Of a stretch of 64,000 nt of DNA, positions 33,780 through 42,190 are shown one piece after another (the stretch's first letter is position 1; the number at the start of each line of letters is the position of its first letter). The stretch is from Larkinella punicea (lineage in GTDB: Bacteria > Bacteroidota > Bacteroidia > Cytophagales > Spirosomataceae), in contig NZ_QOWE01000010.1 of assembly GCF_003334855.1 (NCBI RefSeq), forward strand, positions 186,001 to 250,000, written 5' to 3'. Both the position numbers and the translations under genes were made by a program. The notes under the pieces were generated by a model. The model saw only the letters and a list, made by a program, of their open reading frames with translations. It searched no databases and was not told where the DNA came from.

Positions 33780-34556
33780 ATGGCCTATTTGATTTTTGGT
33801 CTTGCTGCTCTGCTGCTCGGCGGGCTAATCTGGCACTACCGGCGACGGAGCCGCCCGATTAGCCCGCCCGCAACGACGGATTACCGCCCGTTGTTGCAGG
33901 AACACGTCGCGTATTACCGCGCCTTGAGCGACGACGATAAAAAGAAATTTGAGGAGCGCGTCATCCAATTTTTGGGTCAAACCCGCATCGAGGGCGTCGG
34001 CACAACCGTCAATGAGCTGGATAAAGTACTGGTGGCCAGCAGTGCGGTGATCATCCTTTTCGGCTTCAAGGACTGGTCATTTTACCGGCTGACGACGGTT
34101 TTGCTCTACGAAGACCGCTTCAATGCGGCTTTTGAAACCGACGGAAAAGGGCGCAATATCCTAGGCATGGTGGGCGAAGGGGGCGCGTTGCAAAGCACGA
34201 TGGCGTTGTCGAAACCGGCGCTGCACGAAGGCTTTGCGGATGAATCCAGCACCGAAAATACCGGCATTCACGAGTTTGTCCACCTCCTCGACAAAGCCGA
34301 CGGCGCCACCGACGGAACCCCACGGTTTTTCCTGGACCGCAACCACGTCAAACCCTGGCTGCAACTCATCCACGCCACCCTGGCCGACATCCAGGCCAAC
34401 CGCTCCGACATCGACCCCTACGCCCTGACCAACGAAGCCGAATTCTTCGCCGTGGTGTCGGAATATTTCTTCAAACGCCCGGACTTGCTGAAGGAGAAAC
34501 ACCCGGAATTATTTGCCCGGTTGGAAGAGATTTTTCAGCAGAAGCTTGGGGATTAA
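33780..34556 (+). CDS. MtfA-like zinc-dependent peptidase (M90)
   Basis: 258 residues. An N-terminal membrane segment ('LIFGLAALLLGGLIWHY') and basic stop-transfer 'RRRSRP' are followed by the MtfA domain: 'FEERVIQFL', 'VTIILF'-like strand 'SSAVIILFGF', and 'TGIHEFVHLLDKADGATDG'. The HExxH zinc site is HEFVH. A further Glu in 'NEAEFFAVVSEYFF' fits the third ligand. E. coli MtfA (DgsA anti-repressor) links to glucose-transport control, but the Bacteroidota role is unknown, and the membrane anchor is a difference. Its stop codon overlaps that of the convergent CHAT gene (TTAA). Confidence 0.87.
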   Translation: MAYLIFGLAALLLGGLIWHYRRRSRPISPPATTDYRPLLQEHVAYYRALSDDDKKKFEERVIQFLGQTRIEGVGTTVNELDKVLVASSAVIILFGFKDWSFYRLTTVLLYEDRFNAAFETDGKGRNILGMVGEGGALQSTMALSKPALHEGFADESSTENTGIHEFVHLLDKADGATDGTPRFFLDRNHVKPWLQLIHATLADIQANRSDIDPYALTNEAEFFAVVSEYFFKRPDLLKEKHPELFARLEEIFQQKLGD

Positions 34557-37500
34557 GTTGGCGGGTTGTTTTTAATGGATTCGAGGATTTGGTTGAAGCG
34601 TTCTTCGCCGATTTTTTGAATGATGAGATTGAGCCATCCTTCAGGTAAATTAACTTTTGGAGAGTCAATTTGCCTTAAAATATTTAATCCCAATAATAGA
34701 AAGCGAATTGCATTCTCAATGTCCCGTAACTTTTGAAGATAAAGTATACCTATGTTATATAGTGCGAGACCTTCGGATGTTTTATCTCCTACTTTGCGGT
34801 GGATTTTTCGACACTGTTCTAAATACTCTAATGCATGACTATAATCCCCCCGGGCAGAAAAAATTTGGCTAATATTATTAAGGCAAATGCCTTCTTGACT
34901 TATATTTCCAGTTTGACGGTAAATTTTCAAACTATTTTCAAAATGTTCCAAAGATAACTTGTACTCCTTCTGATAAAAATAAATATATCCAATATTTGTG
35001 ATGGTTGTACCTATACCATCTTTATCTCCTATTTGTTGGCGAATTTTTAGACTATTTTCAAAATAGTCAATTGCTAATGTGTATTTTTTCTGGTACATAT
35101 AAATTTGCCCAATGTCATTTAGAGAAGACCCTTGCCCACGAATGTCTCCAATTTGACGATGAACTTCTAATCCTTGTTCCAAATGCTCCAATGCTTTAGG
35201 ATAGTTCTCTTGTTCTATATAGACAAGGCCAATATTATTCAATGCAGCCCCTTCCCCTATTTTGTATTGACATTGACGATAAATTTTCAAACTTTCCTCT
35301 AAATGTGCCAATGCTTGGACATAATTTCCTTGTTGATAAAAAATCCGCCCTATACTTTCCAAGGCAACACCTTCTCCTTTTTTGTATCCTTCCAGACGAT
35401 ATACCTCCAAGGTCTTTTTTAAGTATAAAAATACTTTATTATATTCACCCCATGCTATATAGATATGGCTAATATCTGCAAGTATTTTATGCTCTCCCTT
35501 TATATCTCCTATTTGGCGCATTATTACCAATGCCTGTTCCAAACACTCTAAAGCTTTCGCATAATCTCCAATAGAAAGTCTAATTAAACCTAAATTATTC
35601 AGCGCTCTGGCATTGTTCTCAGGTGAAATATCCTTTTTTAAAACTGTCTGATTTAGGTCATTCCCATTACTATACAATCCGATTAAGTAAAAATGATTTT
35701 CTAACCAAAATACGGTTTCTACATACCTAGCCCAAGCGTCAGCATTCTCAAAATACTGTATTGCTTTAAATCCTGCTTCCACGGTTGATTCTTTTCTAAA
35801 ATAATTCCCAGCACTCTCCGATAAACTTTTAAATTGATTTTGATCTGGTTTTCCTTGTCCCCTCATCCAAGCCCTCGTTAAAGCATGTATTTCAAACGTC
35901 TGTGCCGTTTCATCCCAAACACAAAGCGACCAGTCACGCAAAGAAGCCAAAACCGGTATTAACTCCTGATTTTTATTTTCCATAACAGCACTCAAAGCTG
36001 ATAAAGGCGTTCGGCTGAAAAATACAGAAGCTACCGTAAACACTTCCCGTTCGGCTCCGTTTAACCGGTTCAGGACGCGTTCCAGCAGCAGGCTTTCTGA
36101 TATTTTACCTTCTACTTTATCTAAAACCGACAAATCGAAGGACTGGTCTTTCGTATACAGGCTTTCCAGAAATTCCAAAGCACGCGGGTGTCCATCAATC
36201 CGGCGGTGAATAATATCTCGTTCCTTCGTCGGGAGTCGGCGGAGCGTTTCCGAGAAATTTAGATACCGGTATTGCTCGGCATAGCTCATTTTATCGATCG
36301 CCAGATTGGTAACCAGATCCGCCAGGTCTGCAATCGCATAACGGGTTGTAAACAGAATGTGACAGACAGGAGGAATATGTTGCAATAAATACCGTAAAAA
36401 AGAGCGCAAGCTTTCCGAAACAATTCCCTGCTGCTGCGTACCGTCTTCGTCGGTCTGCACATCTTCGAAATTGTCGAAAATCAGAATAGTTCGGTGCCCA
36501 TTTAGGCAATTGTCAATCAGGTATTGTAGTTTCTGCTCAATTCCATTTTTTGGATCATCCAGGGATGCTTTTACCTCATTCGCCAGCCAGTCTTCCGGTT
36601 TTGTACGGCTTTTCCATCGCTCGTAAACAGTCTCCAGAATAACGGCTTCCTGAATATTGGCCCCGTTACGAAATATCAGGATGTCATGAACGCTGTTCCG
36701 TTTGCGATAATGTTCGGCAAAAGCTTCGGCGGTAGTAGTTTTTCCCAAACCGCCCAACCCATGCAGACAAACGGCTTTGCCTTGTTTAAACGATTGCCGT
36801 AACCGAATCAATAACCGCTTTCGCCCAATAAATCCCTCGCCAATCAACCGGGTGTGGCTTCCCCGAATGAATGCCGGTTTGGGATAAAACCGGTTCAGGG
36901 TTTCCGTGTGGTATTGTCCTTTTTTCACCAGCGCTCCAATCGCCTGATTCTGATACAGCACAGGTGTAAACCATTCTGCCGGTGTAAAAACCGTTGGCGC
37001 ATTCTTCCGTCTTTCCTGGGCATGCTCCCACAACGCCAGCCGGGCATCATGCACCGATTTTGTCAACGTATAACCGTAGGCAAGCCGCTTATACAGTATT
37101 TCCGTGAAAAGTCGCGCTCCGGCATCCGTTACGGAAAACCGCATGGCCAAAACGGCGGGCAAACCCACGGCGGCCATTTGTTCGGCAGTGCTCCCCACCG
37201 ACCCGCCCACGGCGGTTTCGCAGGCACTCAACACCAGCAGTTTGATCGACGAAAAACCGTTCAAGGCCTTCCCCAATTCGCGGCCCGTTGTTTGGCGTTC
37301 GTTGCCATCCTCATCTTCCAGATACAAAACACCCTCTTTCACCGCATCTACGTACGAACCGTGTCCGCTGATGTGGACAATATCATGGCTTCGTGCTGCT
37401 AATGCTTCCTTAATTTCTTCCAGATTGGCACAATCCAGAATTTCCATGACCAGTTTGGGCTGTTGGTCGCCCGTAGCTTCCAGTGAGCGCACGGCTTCGA

Positions 37501-38191
37501 TGATTTTCCGCTGCTCCTCCTCGATTTCCAGCAACTGGCTCTTTCCGGGCAGGTTTTCGGGCAAGGCCGGAATGAACAACAGTTTGAGCGGGGCGGCTTC
37601 AGCCGTTGGTCCTTGCCGGTTAAACCGCTGCAAGGTTTTTTCCCGGCTGCGAATCAGTCCGAAGTTATCACGCGGCAATTCATTGGCACCGCCGGGCGTT
37701 AGTTTTGGCAAAACCATCTCCCAGGGCAGGTTCTGGATCTGTTCGTCTTCCGTCGAAATAACCAACAGCAACTCGTTGATTTTGTGCGATTGCAACAGCG
37801 AAAGGAAGTCGCAGCAAACGGTGCCGATATCTCCCGAGAAAAAGGTATTGTAAAGTTCTTCCGCCAGCACCATTTCCCAATTTTCGGGCGAATGCGTGTC
37901 AAAAGCACTTCGGTAGCGGTTTCCATCTCCCCCACGTCTAAAGCTCTGAAATTCGTCAACTCGTCCAAATAAGCTTTCGGAGATGACTACTTTCAGCGTT
38001 TCCCGAAACAGATTGATTGTTAAGTCATCTTCGGATTTTATCGATAACATGGCTTCATAGCCCGAAGCTCCTTTTTCGATGCGGAGAAACAGAATGCTGT
38101 GCGGAAAGTCCCGCTCGATGACGTAAATCTTGTCGCCATTACGAACATCACCACCCGCCGTGAGGCTGCCATAAACGATGTTTTTTTGCAT
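34553..38191 (-). CDS. CHAT protease - STAND NTPase - TPR protein (putative conflict/cell-suicide effector)
   Basis: 1212 residues, no signal peptide. Residues 1-40 open with 'YGSLTAGGDVRNGDKIYV', a short beta module common at the start of bacterial signalling effectors. The CHAT caspase-like protease (about 110-420) has 'HISGHGSY' (His277) and 'LSACETA' (Cys324), both catalytic residues kept. The NTPase (about 450-700) has P-loop 'GLGGLGKTT' (Lys484) and Walker B-like 'ILIFDNFEDV' (Asp573), then a winged-helix-like region to about 780. Residues about 861-1180 are eight TPRs of exactly 40 residues. By analogy with STAND sensors, TPRs detect a trigger, the NTPase oligomerises and CHAT cleaves proteins. 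The target is unknown. Confidence 0.9.
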   Translation of the reverse strand: MQKNIVYGSLTAGGDVRNGDKIYVIERDFPHSILFLRIEKGASGYEAMLSIKSEDDLTINLFRETLKVVISESLFGRVDEFQSFRRGGDGNRYRSAFDTHSPENWEMVLAEELYNTFFSGDIGTVCCDFLSLLQSHKINELLLVISTEDEQIQNLPWEMVLPKLTPGGANELPRDNFGLIRSREKTLQRFNRQGPTAEAAPLKLLFIPALPENLPGKSQLLEIEEEQRKIIEAVRSLEATGDQQPKLVMEILDCANLEEIKEALAARSHDIVHISGHGSYVDAVKEGVLYLEDEDGNERQTTGRELGKALNGFSSIKLLVLSACETAVGGSVGSTAEQMAAVGLPAVLAMRFSVTDAGARLFTEILYKRLAYGYTLTKSVHDARLALWEHAQERRKNAPTVFTPAEWFTPVLYQNQAIGALVKKGQYHTETLNRFYPKPAFIRGSHTRLIGEGFIGRKRLLIRLRQSFKQGKAVCLHGLGGLGKTTTAEAFAEHYRKRNSVHDILIFRNGANIQEAVILETVYERWKSRTKPEDWLANEVKASLDDPKNGIEQKLQYLIDNCLNGHRTILIFDNFEDVQTDEDGTQQQGIVSESLRSFLRYLLQHIPPVCHILFTTRYAIADLADLVTNLAIDKMSYAEQYRYLNFSETLRRLPTKERDIIHRRIDGHPRALEFLESLYTKDQSFDLSVLDKVEGKISESLLLERVLNRLNGAEREVFTVASVFFSRTPLSALSAVMENKNQELIPVLASLRDWSLCVWDETAQTFEIHALTRAWMRGQGKPDQNQFKSLSESAGNYFRKESTVEAGFKAIQYFENADAWARYVETVFWLENHFYLIGLYSNGNDLNQTVLKKDISPENNARALNNLGLIRLSIGDYAKALECLEQALVIMRQIGDIKGEHKILADISHIYIAWGEYNKVFLYLKKTLEVYRLEGYKKGEGVALESIGRIFYQQGNYVQALAHLEESLKIYRQCQYKIGEGAALNNIGLVYIEQENYPKALEHLEQGLEVHRQIGDIRGQGSSLNDIGQIYMYQKKYTLAIDYFENSLKIRQQIGDKDGIGTTITNIGYIYFYQKEYKLSLEHFENSLKIYRQTGNISQEGICLNNISQIFSARGDYSHALEYLEQCRKIHRKVGDKTSEGLALYNIGILYLQKLRDIENAIRFLLLGLNILRQIDSPKVNLPEGWLNLIIQKIGEERFNQILESIKNNPPT

Positions 38192-38351
38192 GGGATAGGA
38201 AGAGAACCGGTCAAAACCGAAGATACCGAATTATCGACAAGCAGATGATCCAATAGGATGATTTTACACAAATCGAATCCCCCTTAAACCCAAAATCCCC
38301 CAAACCAGAATTTGTCCTTCCAGCTTGGGGATTGATCCTTAAAAAGCAATG

Positions 38352-39141
38352 CTACAGTTTCTGTATTTTCAGCGTAACCTGGCTTCCGCCCCGGAATACC
38401 GGTGGTGAATTTCTTTCATCAGCACATCCTTCTCCAGCAGCAAATCCGACTGTTCGGATAGGGAGCGCTTCAACTGGACGGTTCGTTCGTTTACCGTTTG
38501 CTCCAGCTTCTTTTTGTCGGCCGCCAATTGTTTTATTCTCAAACGAATGAAGAGGGAAACGGCCAGAAGAAACAGCAGGATGGCACCGGAAATAAACCAC
38601 CATTGCCAGTAAAACGGCTTTAAAACGATCAGGGGAAGGATTAACTCACTTTTACTCCACGCTCCCTCCCCGTTTTGTCCTTTGATGTGGGAAAAGCCGC
38701 CGTCAGTGTTTTAACTTCCTGCGTCGTGGCATCCATCACATCCACTTTCCCATTGGTGGTGAGTTGAAAACCCGCACTGCTGTAGGCAATGAACAGGTGA
38801 TTGGCATCATCTTTTGCCAGTTGCACCACTTTATTATCCTGCAAATGATTCCGTTGCCGGGTAAAGAGCAGACAATCCTTCCCGTCATAACGGTTCAAGC
38901 CGTTGCGGGTGCCAAACCATAAAAAACCGGCGGCATCCTGTAGCCCACAAAACACCTCATGAGAAGCCAGGCCATTTTCAATGGAAAGCAATCGTTTGGT
39001 AATGGTGTAGTCCGAAGGCGCTGGTGTCAAGTCGTTCTGCCCCGGCAACGAATGACCGATCATCAGAAAAACCAGAACCAGAGGGATGCGAAAAAAAAGA
39101 GAAAAGAGGTTTCGCTTTGGAAGCCAAACGAACCGGGCCAT
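38352..39141 (-). pseudogene. Relic of a propeller sensor histidine kinase with two internal deletions
   Basis: The 5' part (39141 to about 38695) encodes a signal peptide and the first propeller blades ('GLASHEVFCGLQDAAGFLWFGTRNGLNRYDG'). Then the frame shifts. From about 38690 to 38400 another frame reads 'GQNGEGAWSKSE', a membrane helix 'WWFISGAILLFLLAVSLFI', a coiled coil, and 'LMKEIHHR', the start of a HisKA_2 domain. A third frame then gives 'FRGGSQVTLKIQKL' and a stop, like the very end of such kinases. So most blades, and nearly the whole kinase domain, are deleted while both ends remain. It is non-functional as a kinase. Confidence 0.8.
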
Positions 39142-39228
39142 TTTAAAGGGTCTTAAAACCGCTGGCTAGATACGATAGATGTTCATAAAGCGCAACAATT
39201 ATTTCGCTAATGTTCCCGTAGAACCATC

Positions 39229-39309
39229 GCTGGTTGCTCCTTAACCCCTGAGGAGCAACCAGCAAAAAGCCGGTGACGTTTCAATTAATTGAAACGTCAC
39301 CGGCTTTTT
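39229..39309. terminator. Two back-to-back hairpins after the PUL, strong bidirectional terminator
   Basis: 39264-39309 is a perfect 46-base palindrome (AAAAAGCCGGTGACG... to its complement ...CGGCTTTTT) with A and T runs at its ends, 18 bases past the RraA-like stop. Directly beside it, GCTGGTTGCTCC (39229-39240) pairs with GGAGCAACCAGC (39252-39263). Confidence 0.85.
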
Positions 39310-39327
39310 CAGACCCAATTCCCTCTT

Positions 39328-40041
39328 TTAAAACCGCCCAAATTCTTTGTAGACGTCGAAGGGATCGCGCCCGGTTGCCATGGCTTCCCGGCTTCGGGAT
39401 TCACTGGCAAACCACTTTTCGGCCAGTTCCAGAACCGGAATGGTCAGGTCGGACGGCACCACCACCACGCCATCGTTGTCGCCAAAAATGTAATCGCCAG
39501 GGTTCACTTTCAGCAACCCATCCATTCCCTTCACAAAAATGGGAATCTGGTAATCCACCACCATAAACCGCCCGAAGGCTTCGACCGGATTCCGAAACCG
39601 GCAGAACGTCGGGAAGTCCATGTCGATCAGGTAGTTGGAATCCCGCGTGGAACCGTCGATAACTGCACCGACGCAGCCGTGGGCAGCCGCAGCCGTGGCC
39701 GAGATTTCGCCAAAATGCCCGCAGGAAGTGTCGCCCTGCGTGTCGCGGATCTGGACAATCCCCGGTTTCATGCTTTTAAACATGCCAAGCCGGATGTCGT
39801 GGACTTTCGTGTCCCGGCTGGGCGTCGCCACCCCGTGGGCCGTAAACGCCGGGCCGGCCACTTTCATGGTGTGGGTCAGCGGATACACCCCGCTGGCCAT
39901 GCATTGTTTGTGATACCCGAGGTGTTCAAGGGCGTCCGAAACCAGGCCCGTATACAGCGTGAGATACCGACTCTGGATTTCCTGCCAGTCATAGTTAACA
40001 TCCACTTGCCGAACAGGATACGAATTCGTCATTACTTCCAT
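39328..40041 (-). CDS. RraA-family protein (HMG aldolase / oxaloacetate decarboxylase-like)
   Basis: 237 residues. RraA-like blocks are 'TGLVSDALEHLGYH', 'VAGPAFTAHGVATP', 'QGDTSCGHFGEISATAAAAHGCVGAVIDGSTRDSNYL', 'PIFVKG', 'VNPGDYIFGDNDGVVVVP'. 'GSTRD' with the nearby acidic residue is the metal and pyruvate-enolate site of 4-hydroxy-4-methyl-2-oxoglutarate aldolase. Real RraA regulators of RNase E are shorter (about 160 residues), so an enzyme role is more likely. As the last gene of a sugar-acid locus, it may cleave a 2-keto-acid intermediate. An alternative start is the ATG 9 bases in. Confidence 0.82.
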   Translation of the reverse strand: MEVMTNSYPVRQVDVNYDWQEIQSRYLTLYTGLVSDALEHLGYHKQCMASGVYPLTHTMKVAGPAFTAHGVATPSRDTKVHDIRLGMFKSMKPGIVQIRDTQGDTSCGHFGEISATAAAAHGCVGAVIDGSTRDSNYLIDMDFPTFCRFRNPVEAFGRFMVVDYQIPIFVKGMDGLLKVNPGDYIFGDNDGVVVVPSDLTIPVLELAEKWFASESRSREAMATGRDPFDVYKEFGRF

Positions 40042-40082
40042 TATGCTACGTAGTTAGTGAGTTTATACTCGATTTATTGTTG

Positions 40083-40934
40083 TTAACCGCCGTTCCCGAC
40101 CGGGTTCGGCAGTGGATGATTTTGATGAATCTGCTGAATTTCTCCGGCGGACAACGCCCGGTCGAAAACCGCCAAACCGCCCAGTTGTCCGACAAAATCG
40201 TTGCCGATGGCCCCCAGCCGGTGGACGGCCCCCACCGTGAAGTCGGAGCCGGTTTCGCCCCCGTCGAAAATACCTTCGGCATACGGATACGGATTTCGGC
40301 CGGGCCGGGCGTCGAACAGGCCGTTGCAGTACGACCGAATTTCCCGGCCGTCGTATGTCATCGCCACAAACGTCCACGCATCAAACGGCACGGGCGTCTG
40401 GCCGATGGACACATCAACGCACCACTTTTCGCCGGGCGTTGGTCCGCCCACACCCGAAATGTGGCCGCACACCTGGTCTGCACTCTGGTGTAGCCGGATA
40501 TTCAGAAACAGGCAGTACTGCCGCATTTTCCGGGTTTCATTCCACAGCCCGGCAATGGCTTCACATTCAGCGTTGTGGTTGCTTTTGGGTTGGCGTTTCA
40601 CCCAGGCCAGCACCGTCACCTGCGCATTTTTGCCGTGCATGTTCAGGCCGGGACAGTCGGCGCGGGGAATTGTCAGGAATTCGTGTTCCCTGATATCCAG
40701 GGAATAGTTCGACAAAATACCGCCTTTCACCATCGGCACCGGCCCGGTTGGCTCCTGCAACCGGTAGGCATATTTCCCTTTGGAGAGCAAAGGCTGTTTC
40801 TCCGAAAAATCCCACAGGCACAGCAAATTCGGAACCGACACAAGGGATTGATCCGAGGGCGTGGCTTTACTGAACGGAATCATGATCATACCGCTGAGCA
40901 GGGTGGTTTGCGTTAGAAAAGTTCGTCGCTTCAT
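40083..40934 (-). CDS. LamG-like (concanavalin A-fold) exported protein
   Basis: 283 residues. A Tat-like N-terminus 'MKRRTFLTQTTLLSG' is followed by a laminin-G/concanavalin-like sandwich: 'CLWDFSEKQPL', 'SLDIREHEFLTIP', 'VTVLAWVKRQ', 'FDAWTFVAMTYDGREIRSYCNG' and 'GQLGGLAVFDRALSAGEIQQIH'. This is the LamG_3 pattern seen in carbohydrate-binding proteins. Its start overlaps the MFS gene stop by 4 bases, so it belongs to the same operon. It probably binds the glycan or its fragments. No catalytic residues are evident. Confidence 0.78.
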   Translation of the reverse strand: MKRRTFLTQTTLLSGMIMIPFSKATPSDQSLVSVPNLLCLWDFSEKQPLLSKGKYAYRLQEPTGPVPMVKGGILSNYSLDIREHEFLTIPRADCPGLNMHGKNAQVTVLAWVKRQPKSNHNAECEAIAGLWNETRKMRQYCLFLNIRLHQSADQVCGHISGVGGPTPGEKWCVDVSIGQTPVPFDAWTFVAMTYDGREIRSYCNGLFDARPGRNPYPYAEGIFDGGETGSDFTVGAVHRLGAIGNDFVGQLGGLAVFDRALSAGEIQQIHQNHPLPNPVGNGG

Positions 40935-42190
40935 TCGGTTAATTCGCGGTCTTTGTCAAAAAAACAGAGGGCTCCGCTGCCAATAAACAGGCTTCCCAAC
41001 ACGTAAACACCTGAAAGACTGGCAAGACCGAGCGTCAGGCCCAGCGTGGGTTTCAGAACACCGAGGAGATAGGGTGCCGAAGCGCCAATCAGGAAAGCAC
41101 AGGCCAGCATCAACCCGTAAGCCGATGAGCGGATTTTGGGAGACACCACCTCATACAGCGAAGCGACAATATTGGAATCGTACCAGCCCCGAAAAATACC
41201 AAATAGAAAGAGGGCAATGTAGGTCATGGTTTGCGTCTGGCTCATGCTGATCCAGTAGATAAACGGCGCCCCCAGCAACAAACCCAGCGCCTGAACGACC
41301 AGCCGGCTGCGGGGGTTGGTTTTCGCGAAATGATCGGAAATTCTGGCACCCGACAACACGCCCAGAAAAGCTCCGAGGTGGTGGTAGAACAGGGCCGAAA
41401 AACCGGCATCGGTCAGGCTCATCCCAAACTTGTCGACCAGGAACGAAGGCATCCAGGTCAGGTAGCCGACATTGACAAAAACCATGCAGCCAAAGCCCAG
41501 CGTCAGCATGATGACGGTCGGTTTTCGAATTACAATGCGGGCGGTTTCGCCGATTTCGGCCAGCAACGGTTTTTGCGGACCAGATTTCACAATGGGATTG
41601 TCTTTCGGAATCCGGATGAAAAACACAACCGCCAGCAAAATCCCCAACCCACCGAAGAGGTAAAAAGCTTTCTGCCAGCCGTATTGCTCCCCGATGTACC
41701 CGGCAATGATGCCGCTCAGAATAATCCCGAAATACACCGCCGTCTGGTGAATCGACAGGGCGAACGACCGACTTTCCCGGTATTTTTCGCCCAGCAGGGC
41801 ATTGGCCGAGGGCGCATAAAACGCTTCGCCCCCGCCCGTCGCAATGCCCCGCAGCAGAATAAATTGCAAAACTGTCGCACAGAAACCCGTCAGCAGGGTT
41901 GCGCACGACCAGAACAGCAGGCAAAATCCAAGAATGTTCCGGCGCGAAAACCGGTCGCCGACAAAACCGGCGATGGGAACCAGCAGCCCGTAGGTCCAGA
42001 CCAGCGCAGAAGCAATCAGGCCCAGTTCAGCGTCGGTCAGGCCGAGGTCCTGGCGGATGAGGGGCAGCACGACGCTGAAAATCTGCCGGTCGGCCTGGTT
42101 CAGAAAAAACGCCAGCCAGAGCAGCGTCAGCAACTCCCAGCGAAAACCGGTCGGTTTTTGCGTTACAACGGGGGCGGGTTCGGTCATCAT
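40931..42190 (-). CDS. MFS transporter (sugar-acid transporter-like)
   Basis: 419 residues and about 12 membrane helices. 'FLNQADRQIFSVVLPLIRQDLGLTDAELG' is the first helix plus the opening of the ACS-type family, and 'GFVGDRFSRRNILG' is MFS motif A. A second half begins near residue 215 ('PTVIMLTLGFGCMVFVNVGYLTWMPSFLVDKFG'). ACS-family relatives import hexuronates, glucarate or galactonate with protons. With the glucarate-dehydratase-like and RraA-like genes in the locus, a sugar acid is the best-supported substrate. It overlaps the GH2 stop by 1 base and the LamG gene by 4. Confidence 0.9.
   Translation of the reverse strand: MMTEPAPVVTQKPTGFRWELLTLLWLAFFLNQADRQIFSVVLPLIRQDLGLTDAELGLIASALVWTYGLLVPIAGFVGDRFSRRNILGFCLLFWSCATLLTGFCATVLQFILLRGIATGGGEAFYAPSANALLGEKYRESRSFALSIHQTAVYFGIILSGIIAGYIGEQYGWQKAFYLFGGLGILLAVVFFIRIPKDNPIVKSGPQKPLLAEIGETARIVIRKPTVIMLTLGFGCMVFVNVGYLTWMPSFLVDKFGMSLTDAGFSALFYHHLGAFLGVLSGARISDHFAKTNPRSRLVVQALGLLLGAPFIYWISMSQTQTMTYIALFLFGIFRGWYDSNIVASLYEVVSPKIRSSAYGLMLACAFLIGASAPYLLGVLKPTLGLTLGLASLSGVYVLGSLFIGSGALCFFDKDRELTE

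Noticed and set aside
34650-35800. Repeats in the CHAT gene as a separate repeat element or a CRISPR-like array
   Set aside because: The 120-base period is in frame and matches TPR units. It is protein-coding.
38332-38603. Independent small genes between the CHAT gene and the RraA-like gene
   Set aside because: The reading frames here are pieces of the degraded sensor kinase or shadows of it.
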